Shown in pieces: positions 9,990 to 20,900 of a stretch of DNA of 49,390 bases. Both the position numbers and the translations under genes were made by a program. Source of the stretch: Lachnospiraceae bacterium (GTDB lineage: Bacteria > Bacillota > Clostridia > Lachnospirales > Lachnospiraceae); assembly GCA_024680435.1 (NCBI GenBank), contig JAILCK010000121.1, forward strand, positions 1-49,390. The letters are read 5' to 3'. The notes under the pieces were generated by a model, which saw only the letters and a program-made list of their open reading frames with translations, was not told the origin of the DNA and ran no database searches. Positions within the stretch are counted from its first letter, which is position 1; each line of letters opens with the position of its first letter.

Positions 9990-10024
9990 AGAAGCGTGGT
10001 GTTTACCATGCTTCTTTTTATTAT
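9990..10024 (+). terminator. intrinsic terminator after cinA
   Basis: AGAAGCGTGGT-GTTT-ACCATGCTTCT then TTTTATTATT. Confidence 0.8.
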
Positions 10025-10213
10025 TGTATTTACGGCTTTTAAACGTTTGCCGATTATATCAAAGCGGGTTATCCCGTCTAAGCAGAATGCATCTGAAGAA
10101 TCTTTCGTATCCTTTCGTTAATTCTCAGAATAATTTAATAAGGAGGTACCAAGGATTTGAAGTATGTTACATAGAAATTCTTTTTACAAATCCTAAAAAA
10201 TTACAAAAGAAGA

Positions 10214-10242
10214 TTGACAAACACGAACAGATGTTTTATTCT
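10214..10242 (+). promoter_or_regulatory. recA promoter (TTGACA-17-TATTCT)
   Basis: -35 10214-10219; -10 10237-10242. Confidence 0.75.
10224..10237 (+). promoter_or_regulatory. LexA/SOS box 1 (CGAACAGATGTTTT)
   Basis: Matches Gram-positive LexA motif GAAC-N4-GTTY; lies in promoter spacer. Confidence 0.7.
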
Positions 10243-10248
10243 TTATTT

Positions 10249-10262
10249 AGAACGTTTGTTCT
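10249..10262 (+). promoter_or_regulatory. LexA/SOS box 2 (AGAACGTTTGTTCT)
   Basis: Perfect GAAC-N4-GTTC palindrome just downstream of -10. Confidence 0.7.
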
Positions 10263-10283
10263 TAAACAGGAGGACGAAATTTA

Positions 10284-11306
10284 ATGGAAAAAGATGAAAA
10301 ATTACGCGCGCTTGATGCTGCGCTTGGTCAAATTGAAAAGCAATATGGTAAGGGAGCGGTTATGCGCTTGGGAGATCCCGCGGCTCAGATGAATGTTGAG
10401 ACTATTCCCACAGGTTCATTAAGCCTTGATATAGCACTTGGTCTCGGCGGTATCCCCAAGGGAAGAATCATAGAAATCTATGGTCCCGAATCTTCAGGTA
10501 AAACAACCGTTACACTTCATATGATAGCAGAGGTTCAAAAGAGAGGCGGCATTGCAGGCTTTATTGATGCAGAGCATGCTCTTGATCCTGTTTATGCAAA
10601 GAATATTGGAGTTGATATCAATAACCTTTATATATCACAGCCCGATAACGGAGAACAGGCTCTTGAAATCACAGAGACAATGGTTCGCTCAGGTGCTATT
10701 GACATTGTTGTAGTCGACTCTGTTGCAGCCCTTGTTCCCAAGGCTGAAATTGACGGTGATATGGGTGATGCTCACATGGGTCTTCAGGCTCGTCTTATGT
10801 CACAGGCTTTAAGAAAGCTTACAGCAGTTATCAGTAAGTCAAATTGTACAGTTATCTTTATTAACCAGCTTCGTGAAAAACTCGGTGTTATGTTTGGTAA
10901 TCCCGAGACCACAACCGGTGGCCGTGCCCTTAAATTCTACGCTTCCGTAAGAATGGATGTAAGAAGAGTGGAAGCTTTAAAGGCATCCGGAGAAGTTACC
11001 GGTAACCGTACAAGAGTTAAAGTAGTTAAGAATAAGGTTTCACCTCCCTTTAAGGAAGCCGAATTTGATATTATTTTCGGTGAAGGCATATCTCATGAAG
11101 GAGATGTACTTGATTTGGCTGTTGAAGATGACATCATCAATAAGAGCGGTGCATGGTTTGCTTACGAAGGAAACAAAATCGGTCAGGGACGTGAAAATGC
11201 TCGTCAGTATTTAAAAGACAATCCGCTTGTTATGCAGGAAATAGAGCAAAAAGTACGTGCCGCACACGGTCTTCCCACCGAAGAGGCTGTAAAGAATGCT
11301 GATTGA
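10284..11306 (+). CDS. recA: recombinase RecA
   Basis: GPESSGKTT Walker [30 protein letters not shown]. Confidence 0.98.
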   Translation: MEKDEKLRALDAALGQIEKQYGKGAVMRLGDPAAQMNVETIPTGSLSLDIALGLGGIPKGRIIEIYGPESSGKTTVTLHMIAEVQKRGGIAGFIDAEHALDPVYAKNIGVDINNLYISQPDNGEQALEITETMVRSGAIDIVVVDSVAALVPKAEIDGDMGDAHMGLQARLMSQALRKLTAVISKSNCTVIFINQLREKLGVMFGNPETTTGGRALKFYASVRMDVRRVEALKASGEVTGNRTRVKVVKNKVSPPFKEAEFDIIFGEGISHEGDVLDLAVEDDIINKSGAWFAYEGNKIGQGRENARQYLKDNPLVMQEIEQKVRAAHGLPTEEAVKNAD

Positions 11307-11931
11307 GAAGATTCAAAGCGTAAACAAGAGCAGAAGTAAGGTTTTCTTGGATACCGGTGAGAGCTTTGTTTTATATAACGGCGAATTAAGGATTCTAAAG
11401 CTTAAAGAGAATACGGAATTACCTGAGTCTGTATATAAGCAGATTAAGGAAGCGGTACTTCCTAAGCGTGCGAAGCTTCGTACCATGAATCTTTTAAAGG
11501 TTAAGCCTTATACCGAGTATAATTTAAGAAAGAAGCTTATTGAGGGAGGATACCCCGGCGATGTAATTGATATTGCTATTGATTACGTCAAATCATTTGG
11601 GTACATTAATGACCGTCAATATGCCATTGATTACATCACTCAGGATAAGGACAGACACACTAAGAAAGAAATATATTTAAAGCTTTCTCAAAAGGGAATT
11701 GCTAAAGAGACATTGGACAGTGCTTTCAATGAACTTTACGGTTCATTTTCCGAGTCAAGGAGCGAATCCTCATTTAATGAAAGCGAGCTTGTTTTAAAGA
11801 CGCTTAAAAAGCGAGGCTTTTCAGGAAATGAAACCTATGAAGAAAAGCAAAAACTCCTTGCTTATTTTTACAGACGCGGATTTGATATGGACACGGTCTT
11901 TTCGGCCATGAACTCAATAAAAGATGAATAA
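11296..11931 (+). CDS. recX: regulatory protein RecX
   Basis: Position overlapping recA end, RecX helical repeats ([30 protein letters not shown]). Confidence 0.88.
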   Translation: MLIEKIQSVNKSRSKVFLDTGESFVLYNGELRILKLKENTELPESVYKQIKEAVLPKRAKLRTMNLLKVKPYTEYNLRKKLIEGGYPGDVIDIAIDYVKSFGYINDRQYAIDYITQDKDRHTKKEIYLKLSQKGIAKETLDSAFNELYGSFSESRSESSFNESELVLKTLKKRGFSGNETYEEKQKLLAYFYRRGFDMDTVFSAMNSIKDE

Positions 11932-11935
11932 ATAA

Positions 11936-11970
11936 AAAGCCTTTGAGTTTATCTCAAAGGCTTTATTTTA
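11936..11970. terminator. bidirectional terminator recX/LacI
   Basis: AAAGCCTTTGAG-TTTAT-CTCAAAGGCTTT. Confidence 0.85.
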
Positions 11971-12993
11971 TGTACTTGATCTTTTAAGTATTTCTGCACC
12001 AAGGTTTATAACCTTAGGTGGGGTATCGTCTCCGTTTATTCTTTCAAACAATACGTTTGCAGCCACGCGTCCCATTTCATAAATGGGAAGGGAGATTGTT
12101 GAAAGAGGTGGATTTGAATACTTTGAAATTTCGATATTTGATAACCCGATTACCGCAACATCCTTAGGAACATTTAAACCTAAATCATAAAGTGTTCTTA
12201 AAACCGATATTGCCATAAGGTCACTGGCTACGAAGAAGGCTCTTGGAAGGCACCCTTCTTTATAAGCTTTCTTTATTCTTCCTGCACAATACTTTTCATC
12301 CCAGTTACTGGGAAGCACCCATTTTTCATTAAAGGGAAGCCCGTATCTGTGAAGAGCGGAGTAGTAACCGTTAAAACGTCGACTGTGTTTTAAGTCTTCT
12401 TCAAAACCACCAATAAATCCGATTTCTTTATATCCGCAATCCACCAGATGCTTAACAGCCATAGTAGCTGTAGCAAAGTGGTCGTAAGCTATATTGTCAA
12501 TTGAAGAATGTATTGTATCGATTCCTACAATAAAGGAAGTTTGTTCTTTTAAATGATTAAATATGGCATCATCCAAAGAATTCATTATTATAACGCCACT
12601 GATTTTTTCGTGGAACGTGTTGTAAAGCGTCTGCGGATCTTCCAATTCTTCGGTGGTTCTTATAAAGGCTATTTCGTAGCCCTTTTCCATAACCGTTTTC
12701 TCAAAGCCTGAAAGAATAGACAAATAATAAGGGTCTGTATATTTTCCGCCTCGAACGTTTAATACGCAACCGAAGCGATGTACGGAAGGCACCTTTTGCG
12801 TAGAATTCTTCTTTACAATAGACATTTGCTGTTTTGAAGATGTAGGCGCTTTATAGTTAAGCTCCGCAACGGCCTTCCAAACCCTTTCACGGGTTTCCTG
12901 GGTCATTTTATATTTAGTGTCATGGTTTAGTACACGCGACACGCTAGCAACTGATACTCCTGCCAGACTCGCGACATCTCTGACTGTGCTCAT
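11968..12993 (-). CDS. LacI family transcriptional regulator
   Basis: STVRDVASLAGVSVASVSRVLN HTH; periplasmic-binding-like C-terminal domain; SD AAGGGAG. Confidence 0.93.
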   Translation of the reverse strand: MSTVRDVASLAGVSVASVSRVLNHDTKYKMTQETRERVWKAVAELNYKAPTSSKQQMSIVKKNSTQKVPSVHRFGCVLNVRGGKYTDPYYLSILSGFEKTVMEKGYEIAFIRTTEELEDPQTLYNTFHEKISGVIIMNSLDDAIFNHLKEQTSFIVGIDTIHSSIDNIAYDHFATATMAVKHLVDCGYKEIGFIGGFEEDLKHSRRFNGYYSALHRYGLPFNEKWVLPSNWDEKYCAGRIKKAYKEGCLPRAFFVASDLMAISVLRTLYDLGLNVPKDVAVIGLSNIEISKYSNPPLSTISLPIYEMGRVAANVLFERINGDDTPPKVINLGAEILKRSST

Positions 12994-13056
12994 TGTAGCT
13001 CCCTTAAAATATATATTCTTGTTTCGTGTTTCTATTATTGATGCTATCTTATTTTT

Positions 13057-13208
13057 GTTACGTTGTCAAATATTTAACGTAACAAATATAAAAACAACCT
13101 ATGTTAAAATTAACAAAAATGCAGAACAAAATACAGTAAAAATCAACATTGAACGAAAAAACGAAAAATGTTACGCTCTTAACGTAACAAATCTAACGTG
13201 TTACGTTA
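13057..13208. promoter_or_regulatory. cluster of GTTACGTT/AACGTAAC half-sites (putative operators) with promoter TTGTCA-18-TATAAA at 13063-13092
   Basis: Half-sites at 13057-13064, 13076-13083, 13170-13175, 13181-13188 and palindrome TAACGT-GTT-ACGTTA at 13194-13208. Confidence 0.6.
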
Positions 13209-13259
13209 TGTGTATCACGAAACAAGAATGTTGCAAATAAACGGTATTGGTTAAAGGTT

Positions 13260-14615
13260 ATGACAAATTTTAATGAACTGGTGCAGTATGTGGGAATGCA
13301 TAAACTGCCCAAAGGTTTTACCGAAGCATTCAGCCTCTATGAGCCTGATGAGAGTAAAACTTTAATTGATAGAGATTACTACAATGCTTTACTTGCACCT
13401 TACAATCTTTCAAAGGATCAAAGAGCTTACCTTGATGAAACTCTTGATGCAATAGAAAAAGATGAAAAGGTTTTGCTTTTTTCTAAATTTTTCGTGTGGG
13501 ATATGTGCTCCATGCGAAACAAATACGATATTGATAATTACACTGAACTAATTCCTTCTTGCTTAGGTAAATACAATGAAGCTTATGCGTTTGTAATTCT
13601 ACTTGCATGCGTACCTATGGCAGAGAAGGAAATGTTAAGACGAGGTATTCCGAAGGAATATTATGAAGATATTCCCCACAGAATGATTAGGGATCAACTT
13701 TCAAGATATATTGAGACCGGTAAGATTGATGTTTTGGATATGCCTTGGAAGTTAAATTTCTATACGCTTACGATTTTCCTTTTAGATAGATTTTTATTCA
13801 TTCCTTATCAACATGGCGAAGGCTTTAGCTTATACAGAAGCAAAAAGACCGGAAAGGTAGTGGGCATTCCCAATGGCGGCACCAAGTATGACGCCGAAGG
13901 TCAGCTCCTAAGATGGGGCGGCGTTGATTATGGCGATGAAGAAGAGGAATCTAAGGAATCGGAAGAAAGAATCCCCGGTTCAGGATATGAATACTCTGAA
14001 AGAAAAGCTAAAAGCGATTATGTATTCACCACGGATAAGACCGAGGAAAACGGTAAAGTTACAGGCTACTACATGAATCCTGTGGGATTTACGGAAGAAA
14101 GAAGAGTTACCCTTGATTTAGACGAATATGAATGTGTGCTTAAGCAAGGAGACTTCCTTATAGCACTTCACATTCCGGGTGGTGAGGGTTATACGCCCGA
14201 AAGAATGCATAATTCGATGGAACTTGCTCTTGATTTCTTTAAAAAGTATTATCCCGAACACGATATGAAGGGATTTTGGAGTTCAAGCTGGCTTTACGAT
14301 AAAAGACTTGAATTCATCATCGGCAAAGGAAAGAACATAACTAACGTACAAAATCTTATGTTCAGATACAGCGACGGTGAAGACGGTTCCATGTTATACG
14401 TTCATTTATACAAAACAATGGATGCGATATTAAAGGATACCGATTGTAAAACCACTCTTCAAAAGGGTGCTAAGGAAAGGCTTTTAAGAGGAGAACGCTT
14501 CCTTACAACAGGAATGATGATTCTTAAAGAAGAAGCACTTAATCACAAAGAGTATTTTACAAAAGAAGATGAGTTAAGTTTTTATAATCTTATGGAAAAA
14601 TGGGGCATGCAATGA
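13260..14615 (+). CDS. acyltransferase domain-containing protein (GNAT-like, DUF5596-type)
   Basis: Resembles NAT_N/GNAT_C proteins near Lachnospiraceae sugar ABC operons (MPWKLNFYTLTIFLLDRFLFIPYQ; GEGYTPERMHNSMELALDFFKKYYPEHDMKGFWSSSWLYD); exact start uncertain, weak SD. Confidence 0.65.
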   Translation: MTNFNELVQYVGMHKLPKGFTEAFSLYEPDESKTLIDRDYYNALLAPYNLSKDQRAYLDETLDAIEKDEKVLLFSKFFVWDMCSMRNKYDIDNYTELIPSCLGKYNEAYAFVILLACVPMAEKEMLRRGIPKEYYEDIPHRMIRDQLSRYIETGKIDVLDMPWKLNFYTLTIFLLDRFLFIPYQHGEGFSLYRSKKTGKVVGIPNGGTKYDAEGQLLRWGGVDYGDEEEESKESEERIPGSGYEYSERKAKSDYVFTTDKTEENGKVTGYYMNPVGFTEERRVTLDLDEYECVLKQGDFLIALHIPGGEGYTPERMHNSMELALDFFKKYYPEHDMKGFWSSSWLYDKRLEFIIGKGKNITNVQNLMFRYSDGEDGSMLYVHLYKTMDAILKDTDCKTTLQKGAKERLLRGERFLTTGMMILKEEALNHKEYFTKEDELSFYNLMEKWGMQ

Positions 14616-15520
14616 GAAAGGAATTAAAGAAAAACAGACAACTTTATCTGATGTGCGTTCCGGCAATCATTTTTCTTATTATGTTTTGCTACATCCCGAT
14701 GGTCGGCATTTGGATGGCCTTTACGGATTACAACATAAGGGACGGAATTTTCGGAAGCAGATTTGTTGGATTACAGAACTTTAAGTACTTTTTTACAGGA
14801 AGTACGGGAATGGGCCCGAAAGTTATCTGGAACACACTTGTTATTAACTTTTGGGGATTGATTTTTGGAACAATAGTTCCGATTACTATAGCAATTTGCT
14901 TTAACCTTGTAAAAGGTAAGTTTTTTAAGAAGTTTACACAAAGCGCAATGTTTTTTCCTTACTTCTTATCATGGGTTGTTGTAGGTGCTATCGTTTACGC
15001 ATTCTTTTCTTCGGACACCGGACTTGTAAACAGAATCCTTACAAGCAACGGACTTGAAAAGATAAGATGGTATGCGGATGGAAAATACTGGAAGCCTATT
15101 ATCATCACGGCGGATATATGGAAATGGTGTGGATATAACTCAATCATTTATCTTGCTGCAACGTCAAACTTTGATGCATCTTTATATGATGCGGCATCGG
15201 TTGACGGAGCAAATTTGTTCCAGCAGACAATACATCTTACGGTGCCTATGTTAAAGCCTACGGTAGTGGTACTTACCCTCATGAGTATCGGCCGAATTTT
15301 CTTCGGAGATTTCGGTATGATTTACGGTATTGTAGGTAACAACTCACTTTTGTACGATTCGGTAGCCGTTATTGATACTTACGTATATTCGGCAATGAGA
15401 TCCTTGGGATTCTCTTACACCACGGCGATTGGTTTCTTCCAGTCTGTAATGGGACTCATCCTGGTTACAACTGCGAATAAGTTAGCCAAAAAAGTAAATG
15501 AAGGGGAGGGACTGTTTTAA
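14612..15520 (+). CDS. carbohydrate ABC transporter permease (LplB type)
   Basis: Six-TM profile; EAA-like loop DAASVDGANLFQQTIHLTVPMLKPT; upstream alternative start at 14600. Confidence 0.9.
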   Translation: MRKELKKNRQLYLMCVPAIIFLIMFCYIPMVGIWMAFTDYNIRDGIFGSRFVGLQNFKYFFTGSTGMGPKVIWNTLVINFWGLIFGTIVPITIAICFNLVKGKFFKKFTQSAMFFPYFLSWVVVGAIVYAFFSSDTGLVNRILTSNGLEKIRWYADGKYWKPIIITADIWKWCGYNSIIYLAATSNFDASLYDAASVDGANLFQQTIHLTVPMLKPTVVVLTLMSIGRIFFGDFGMIYGIVGNNSLLYDSVAVIDTYVYSAMRSLGFSYTTAIGFFQSVMGLILVTTANKLAKKVNEGEGLF

Positions 15521-16410
15521 TGAAAAGACGTTCAGCCTCAGACAGAGCGGTACTTATCTTTGCATATCTTTTCATAGGATTTATTGCCGTTGTATGTCTT
15601 TATCCTTTGATAATGGTTTTAAGTGTATCCTTTTCGGATAACTTCCTTGTAACAAGAGACGGTTATTCGGTTATTCCGAGAAACTTTACGTTTGACACAT
15701 ACACTTACATATTCGCCCACAGCGGTGCGAGAATTTTGAAATCATATGTGGTAACGATTTGCATCACAATCATAGGTACACTTCTTTCAATGATTATCAC
15801 AAGTATGATTTCCTTCGCTCTTTCGATAAGAGAACTTAAGTACAGAAACGCAATTGCATTTTTCTGCAATTTCACAATTATATTCTCTGCAGGACTTATT
15901 CCCTGGTACTACGTTTGCGTTAACTGGTATCACATGATGGACACTTACGGAGCATTGGTTATTCCTTCTTTGTTCAGTGTCTGGAACATGTTCTTAATGA
16001 GAACCTACTTTTCAGCTGTTCCTCCGTCACTTTATGAATCAGCAAAGCTTGACGGAGCAAGCTACTACAGAATTTATTGGTCAATAGCAATCCCGCTTTG
16101 CAAGACGGCTATGTTAACCGTAGGCCTTATGTATGCGCTTTGCTACTGGAACGATTGGTGGAATGCTTTGATGTTTGTAAACGACAGAGAAAAGTTCCCC
16201 CTCCAATACTTTTTGTACAACATCCTATCAAACATCAATGCTATCTCAAGCGGACGAGTTCCTTCGGGAGCCGCAGCTAACATAAAGCTTCCGTCAGAGA
16301 CAGTAAAGATGGCCGTAACCGTTATCGTTATCGGACCTGTTATTTTCTTATATCCGTTTGTTCAAAAGTATTTTGTAGACGGTATCATGTCCGGAGCGGT
16401 TAAAGAATAA
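15520..16410 (+). CDS. carbohydrate ABC transporter permease (YtcP type)
   Basis: ESAKLDGASYYRIYWSIAIPLCKTA EAA loop; C-terminal FVQKYFVDGIMSGAVKE. Confidence 0.92.
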   Translation: MKRRSASDRAVLIFAYLFIGFIAVVCLYPLIMVLSVSFSDNFLVTRDGYSVIPRNFTFDTYTYIFAHSGARILKSYVVTICITIIGTLLSMIITSMISFALSIRELKYRNAIAFFCNFTIIFSAGLIPWYYVCVNWYHMMDTYGALVIPSLFSVWNMFLMRTYFSAVPPSLYESAKLDGASYYRIYWSIAIPLCKTAMLTVGLMYALCYWNDWWNALMFVNDREKFPLQYFLYNILSNINAISSGRVPSGAAANIKLPSETVKMAVTVIVIGPVIFLYPFVQKYFVDGIMSGAVKE

Positions 16411-16431
16411 AAAGAGAGAGGAAAGCAAAAA

Positions 16432-17904
16432 ATGAAAAAAATGAAGAAGTTTTTGGTTCTTTGCATGGCAACTGTAATGGCTGTTTCCACTTTGGCGGGT
16501 TGTGGAGCAAAGAAGGGTGGAAGCTCAGACAAGGTTGTTATTCTTTATCCCGGTGAAGAAACAGACAGCATGTCAGACTTCATCAACAACAAACTTAATC
16601 CCAGACTTAAGAGTGAAGTCGGAATTGAAGTTGAGCTCATCTACAAGGGATGGGATCAGTACTGGGAACAGAAAGACGTTATGCTTGCTGCAAACCAGAC
16701 AATTGACCTTTATTGGGATGGACTTCCCGATATTTCAACAATGGTAAACAAGTCACAGTGTCAGCCTTTGGATGACCTCATTAAGGACAACTGCCCTGAT
16801 ATGTTAAAGGTTATTCCTAAGTCACAGTTGGCAGGTGGTGTTGTTAACGGAAAACAGTATGGTATTCCTTCAGCATATGCTCCTTCATCATGTATGTTCC
16901 AGCTTGTTTGCGTACGTGAAGACCTTCTTGAAGGCGTTGGTATGTCAGACATCAAGACAGCAGATGACCTTAAGGAATATGCAACAAAGGTTGCTGAACA
17001 GTATCCCGATATGAAGGGACCTGCAGACATTATCTTTAAGCCCCTTACACGTTACTTTGCAGACGAACAGTACACATGGTGTGCTTACGCTGATTCAGTA
17101 GTATACGGCGAAGACACAAGAAAAGCATATGACTACTATGAAACAGAAGCATTCAAAGAAGTTGCAAAGTTCAACCAGTCAATGTACGAAGCAGGCTTAT
17201 ACAAAGATGAACTTACAACAAACTACAACGAACGTGATTCTCGTATCCAGCAGGGTACATACATTTGGGTAGAAGGTTCACTTGGTAAGGAAAATGAAAT
17301 TATTTCTTCTGTAAGAGCAAATGCTCCCGATGCAAAGCTTAAATCTTACCTCCTTAACCCTACAGCAGACAAGTACATCACAGCATGTGGTGGTGAAGTT
17401 CTTTGTGTTCCTTACAGCGCAGCTAACCCCGCCGGTGCTATGAAGTTCTTAAACTGGATGTATAAAGATCAGGCTAACTACCTTTTCTGCTTATACGGAC
17501 CTGAAGGCGAAAACTACAACATCGTAGACGGAAGAATCGAATTAAAGGATCCCAGCTTCGAAGGTTATTTCTATGAATGGATGTTCAGAAATGCTAACTA
17601 CACACTCTTTACATCAGACACATCTGAAGACTTTATCGAAAGCTACAATTCATGGGATGACAATGCAAAGACATCTGATGTTATTGCATTCCACTTTGAT
17701 AACTCTAACGTAAAAGAAATCGAAACAGCTGTTAACGAAGTTGCTCAGAAGGAATTCCAGCCTATCGAATGCGGTTATGTTGATTTTGATACAGCATACC
17801 CTGTTGCCTTAGAGCACTTAAAAGATGCAGGTATTGATGAATACGTTGCAGAAGTACAGAGACAGTTAGACGAATACTTTAAGACAAACGGATATCAGCA
17901 CTAA
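16432..17904 (+). CDS. extracellular solute-binding lipoprotein of carbohydrate ABC transporter
   Basis: Lipobox STLAGCG, solute-binding fold content, adjacent to permeases. Confidence 0.92.
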   Translation: MKKMKKFLVLCMATVMAVSTLAGCGAKKGGSSDKVVILYPGEETDSMSDFINNKLNPRLKSEVGIEVELIYKGWDQYWEQKDVMLAANQTIDLYWDGLPDISTMVNKSQCQPLDDLIKDNCPDMLKVIPKSQLAGGVVNGKQYGIPSAYAPSSCMFQLVCVREDLLEGVGMSDIKTADDLKEYATKVAEQYPDMKGPADIIFKPLTRYFADEQYTWCAYADSVVYGEDTRKAYDYYETEAFKEVAKFNQSMYEAGLYKDELTTNYNERDSRIQQGTYIWVEGSLGKENEIISSVRANAPDAKLKSYLLNPTADKYITACGGEVLCVPYSAANPAGAMKFLNWMYKDQANYLFCLYGPEGENYNIVDGRIELKDPSFEGYFYEWMFRNANYTLFTSDTSEDFIESYNSWDDNAKTSDVIAFHFDNSNVKEIETAVNEVAQKEFQPIECGYVDFDTAYPVALEHLKDAGIDEYVAEVQRQLDEYFKTNGYQH

Positions 17905-17910
17905 AACTGT

Positions 17911-17948
17911 GGACAGGCACGATAAAATATCCTGCCTGTCCTTTTTTT
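17911..17948 (+). terminator. intrinsic terminator after solute-binding protein gene
   Basis: GGACAGGCA ... TGCCTGTCC TTTTTTT. Confidence 0.85.
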
Positions 17949-17986
17949 ACTCATTTTACTTTGGTATTGAGATGGGATAACAATAT

Positions 17987-20900
17987 ATGAAAAAAATAAT
18001 AACGAAGGTAGTAGCCCTGGCGCTGGCTTTGGTACTTGTTTGCGGCATTTTTTCAGGTAATTCCATTGACTCTTATGCGCTTGATGGGGACGTTGCCATA
18101 ACAGTGGATGGCGACTTTAGCGATTGGCTTTATATTACTCCTCTTTATATGGGAGGTGGGCAGATCCCGAAGCTTTCAGCTTTTGTTACAGAGGAGTTTG
18201 TTTACGGAAAAATGGAGGTTTCAAATCCTTCGGATTTTGATACCTGGCATATTTATTTTGAAACTAACGGAAATAACACAGACAGTTTGCTTGGCAACGG
18301 CGCCGAGTATGTTTTGGAAACCGATATACTCTATAAATACGAAGGAACAGACGGTGAGTGGGAAAGTTTGCAAGGAACCACCGCTCAGGTTATAGACGCC
18401 ACATCCTCTGACAAGTCGGTTCTTGAATTTGCCGTTCCAATAGATGCTTTTGACGGGGCTGAAAAGATTGGCATACATGCAGCAAAGGTCCATGATTGGG
18501 TGGATGTAGCCATGATTCCCGAAGAAGCAAACGGATATTACGATATTCCTGCTTTGGAAGATGTTTTATCGGAAGAAATCGTAGGTCTTACAGAAAACGA
18601 ACTTGCAGCCTTTGAAGCATCTAAAGAATTCTTGGGCGTAAAGTCTCAGTGGGATGCTATAGACTACGATGCGGTATTTAAGAATTCAAACCTCACAAAA
18701 TTAAGAGGCTTTTCTGACGGAGAATTCTTATACATAAACGTAAGCGGTAAGAGATTTGACTCAAACTACACAGTTTATGTAAAGACAAATACAAATGCAG
18801 GTACCGATAAAAGCGACATCTGGGAAAACGGTGAAAATATCCGCTACCAGGTTAAAGCAAACGGTACCGTTTACAAAATGGAAGGCAACAAGAAGGTTGA
18901 CCTTGGAACCCCTTGTGAAGACTTTTATACAGATAAAACCGGAATGGAAATAAAGATTCCCATTGAGGTTTTAACAGAAGGCGATAAGCCCTCTGAATTC
19001 TACATTTCAGTCGAAGCAGACGGAGAGTTTCTTCCTGACTTAGGAAGAGAAATGCTTAAAATCACTTCTCCCAAGCAAGAGGATGCACCTAAGATTACAA
19101 TCGACGGTGAACCTTCTGACTGGGATGGAATCGAACCTATAGGTGAAGGTGAAGGCTCCCTTGGTGATCTCTATGCAATAAGAGATAACGAAAACCTTTA
19201 TGTAATGACTTACATTGAGGGCGTTACAAATCCCGAAAGCTCTGCGGCTTATACCACAAGCTTGTTTATAGGCATAGATAACGATCCAAGAACCGGATTT
19301 AATCACACAGGTTACGCTCATGATAACACAGGCGATGTACTTGTTCAGGACTGGAATTCATACGGTGAAAACAGAAACCTTGAATTGTTCTTTACAAGTG
19401 AACTTGTAAACCTTGAATGGAACATGAAAAAGCAGTATGCAGATGGCTATGAAAAGGTATTTGCACCTACAGGTGTAAGCGGAGAGTACTGCGCAGAATA
19501 CATTGTTCCCATAAGTGCATTGGAAGAGTTTGCAACAGCTATTTCAGATGATTTCTATGTATGTATCGACAGAAACGACTGCCAGACAGACGAAGAAACT
19601 TATGAACGTCTCACTCCCGAAGGATTTACTCCAAAGAGAGACACAGAGAACGGAGGCTTTGCTTTAGTTCCAAAGTACAACACAAAGTGTTCTGTTGATT
19701 GCAAAGATAATTCTTTTGATGATTGGGAAAGAATAGGTAACTTTGCAAGACATGAAAATAATTTGAATTTATCAGGTGTTTTGTCGGAGGACAGATTGTT
19801 TACAATCTTTACCGCCGAAGAAGATATTTCAACAGATGCTGTATACGTTATAAAGACAAATGAACCCGGATTTAAGTATGGAAACTATGAAGGTATTTCA
19901 TACGTAGTCGAAAGGGGAACTCTTTATAAAGTAGAAGGTGACAATAAGAAGGCAGAAGAAGGCGTAAGCGTATATCAATACTACGATACGGATTGCATCC
20001 TTATGCAGCTTTATCTTGATATGATAGACAATCCTTCCTCAGTTTCGGTAGCCATCATGGTAAACGGAGATGAATATGTGCTTCCGGAAACAGGACTTCT
20101 TACAATCTCTAAGAAGGTTGAAATTGAAAGAGATGAGAATTTATTCTACCCCAGAGAATCATTTGAGGTATTTAACAATCCTTTTAAAGGCTGGGTCGGA
20201 TGGGCAGATATCAACGAAGGTGACATCGATAACATTGCTACTCCTCACAATCTTATCTATGTAGATATTAAGTGGAGTGAACTTGAAAAAGAAAAAGGCA
20301 AGTACGATTTCGATGCCATCGAAGAGCAGTATCAATTTGATAAGTGGAAAGCACGCGGCGACAGAATGGTTCTTCGTTTTGTAATGGATAACCCCAATGT
20401 TGAAAACGGCGATCCAAATATCAAGAGAATGGATATTCCTACATGGCTTTATGACGAGCTTGAAGAAGAAAATGCGGAAGGTGAAGGAGCAGGAACCTTC
20501 TACGTTGGACAGACAATTCTTGATTTACTCGGCGGATGCGGCTTCTCACCAAACTATAAGAGCCCTAAGCTTTTAGAATACCATTCAAATGTTGTTAAAG
20601 CCTTGGCTGAAAGATACGACGATCCTTCTGTATGTGCATATGTGGAAGTAGGTAGTTTGGGACACTGGGCAGAGTTCCATACATGGCCTACAGGAACCGG
20701 TGAATTCCCGGATCCCGCTTTGGCACAGCAGTATATGCAGCCTTATGCAGACTACTTTAAGAATGTAAAGGTTGGTATCAGAAAGCCTTACGAATTGGCT
20801 TCAGTAAACAATTGGGGCTTATACAATGATATCTTTGGTGTAACCAGCGATGGCGGCACACCTACATTCCTTGAATGGGCAAACAGCGGAAATACCGACA

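Noticed and set aside
10024-10284. 86-aa ORF upstream of recA
   Set aside because: Runs through the recA promoter, LexA boxes and SD; low-complexity translation, no recognisable family
12917-13240. 107-aa plus-strand ORF in the LacI promoter region
   Set aside because: Antisense to lacI 5' end and through operator repeats; translation of AT-rich intergenic DNA
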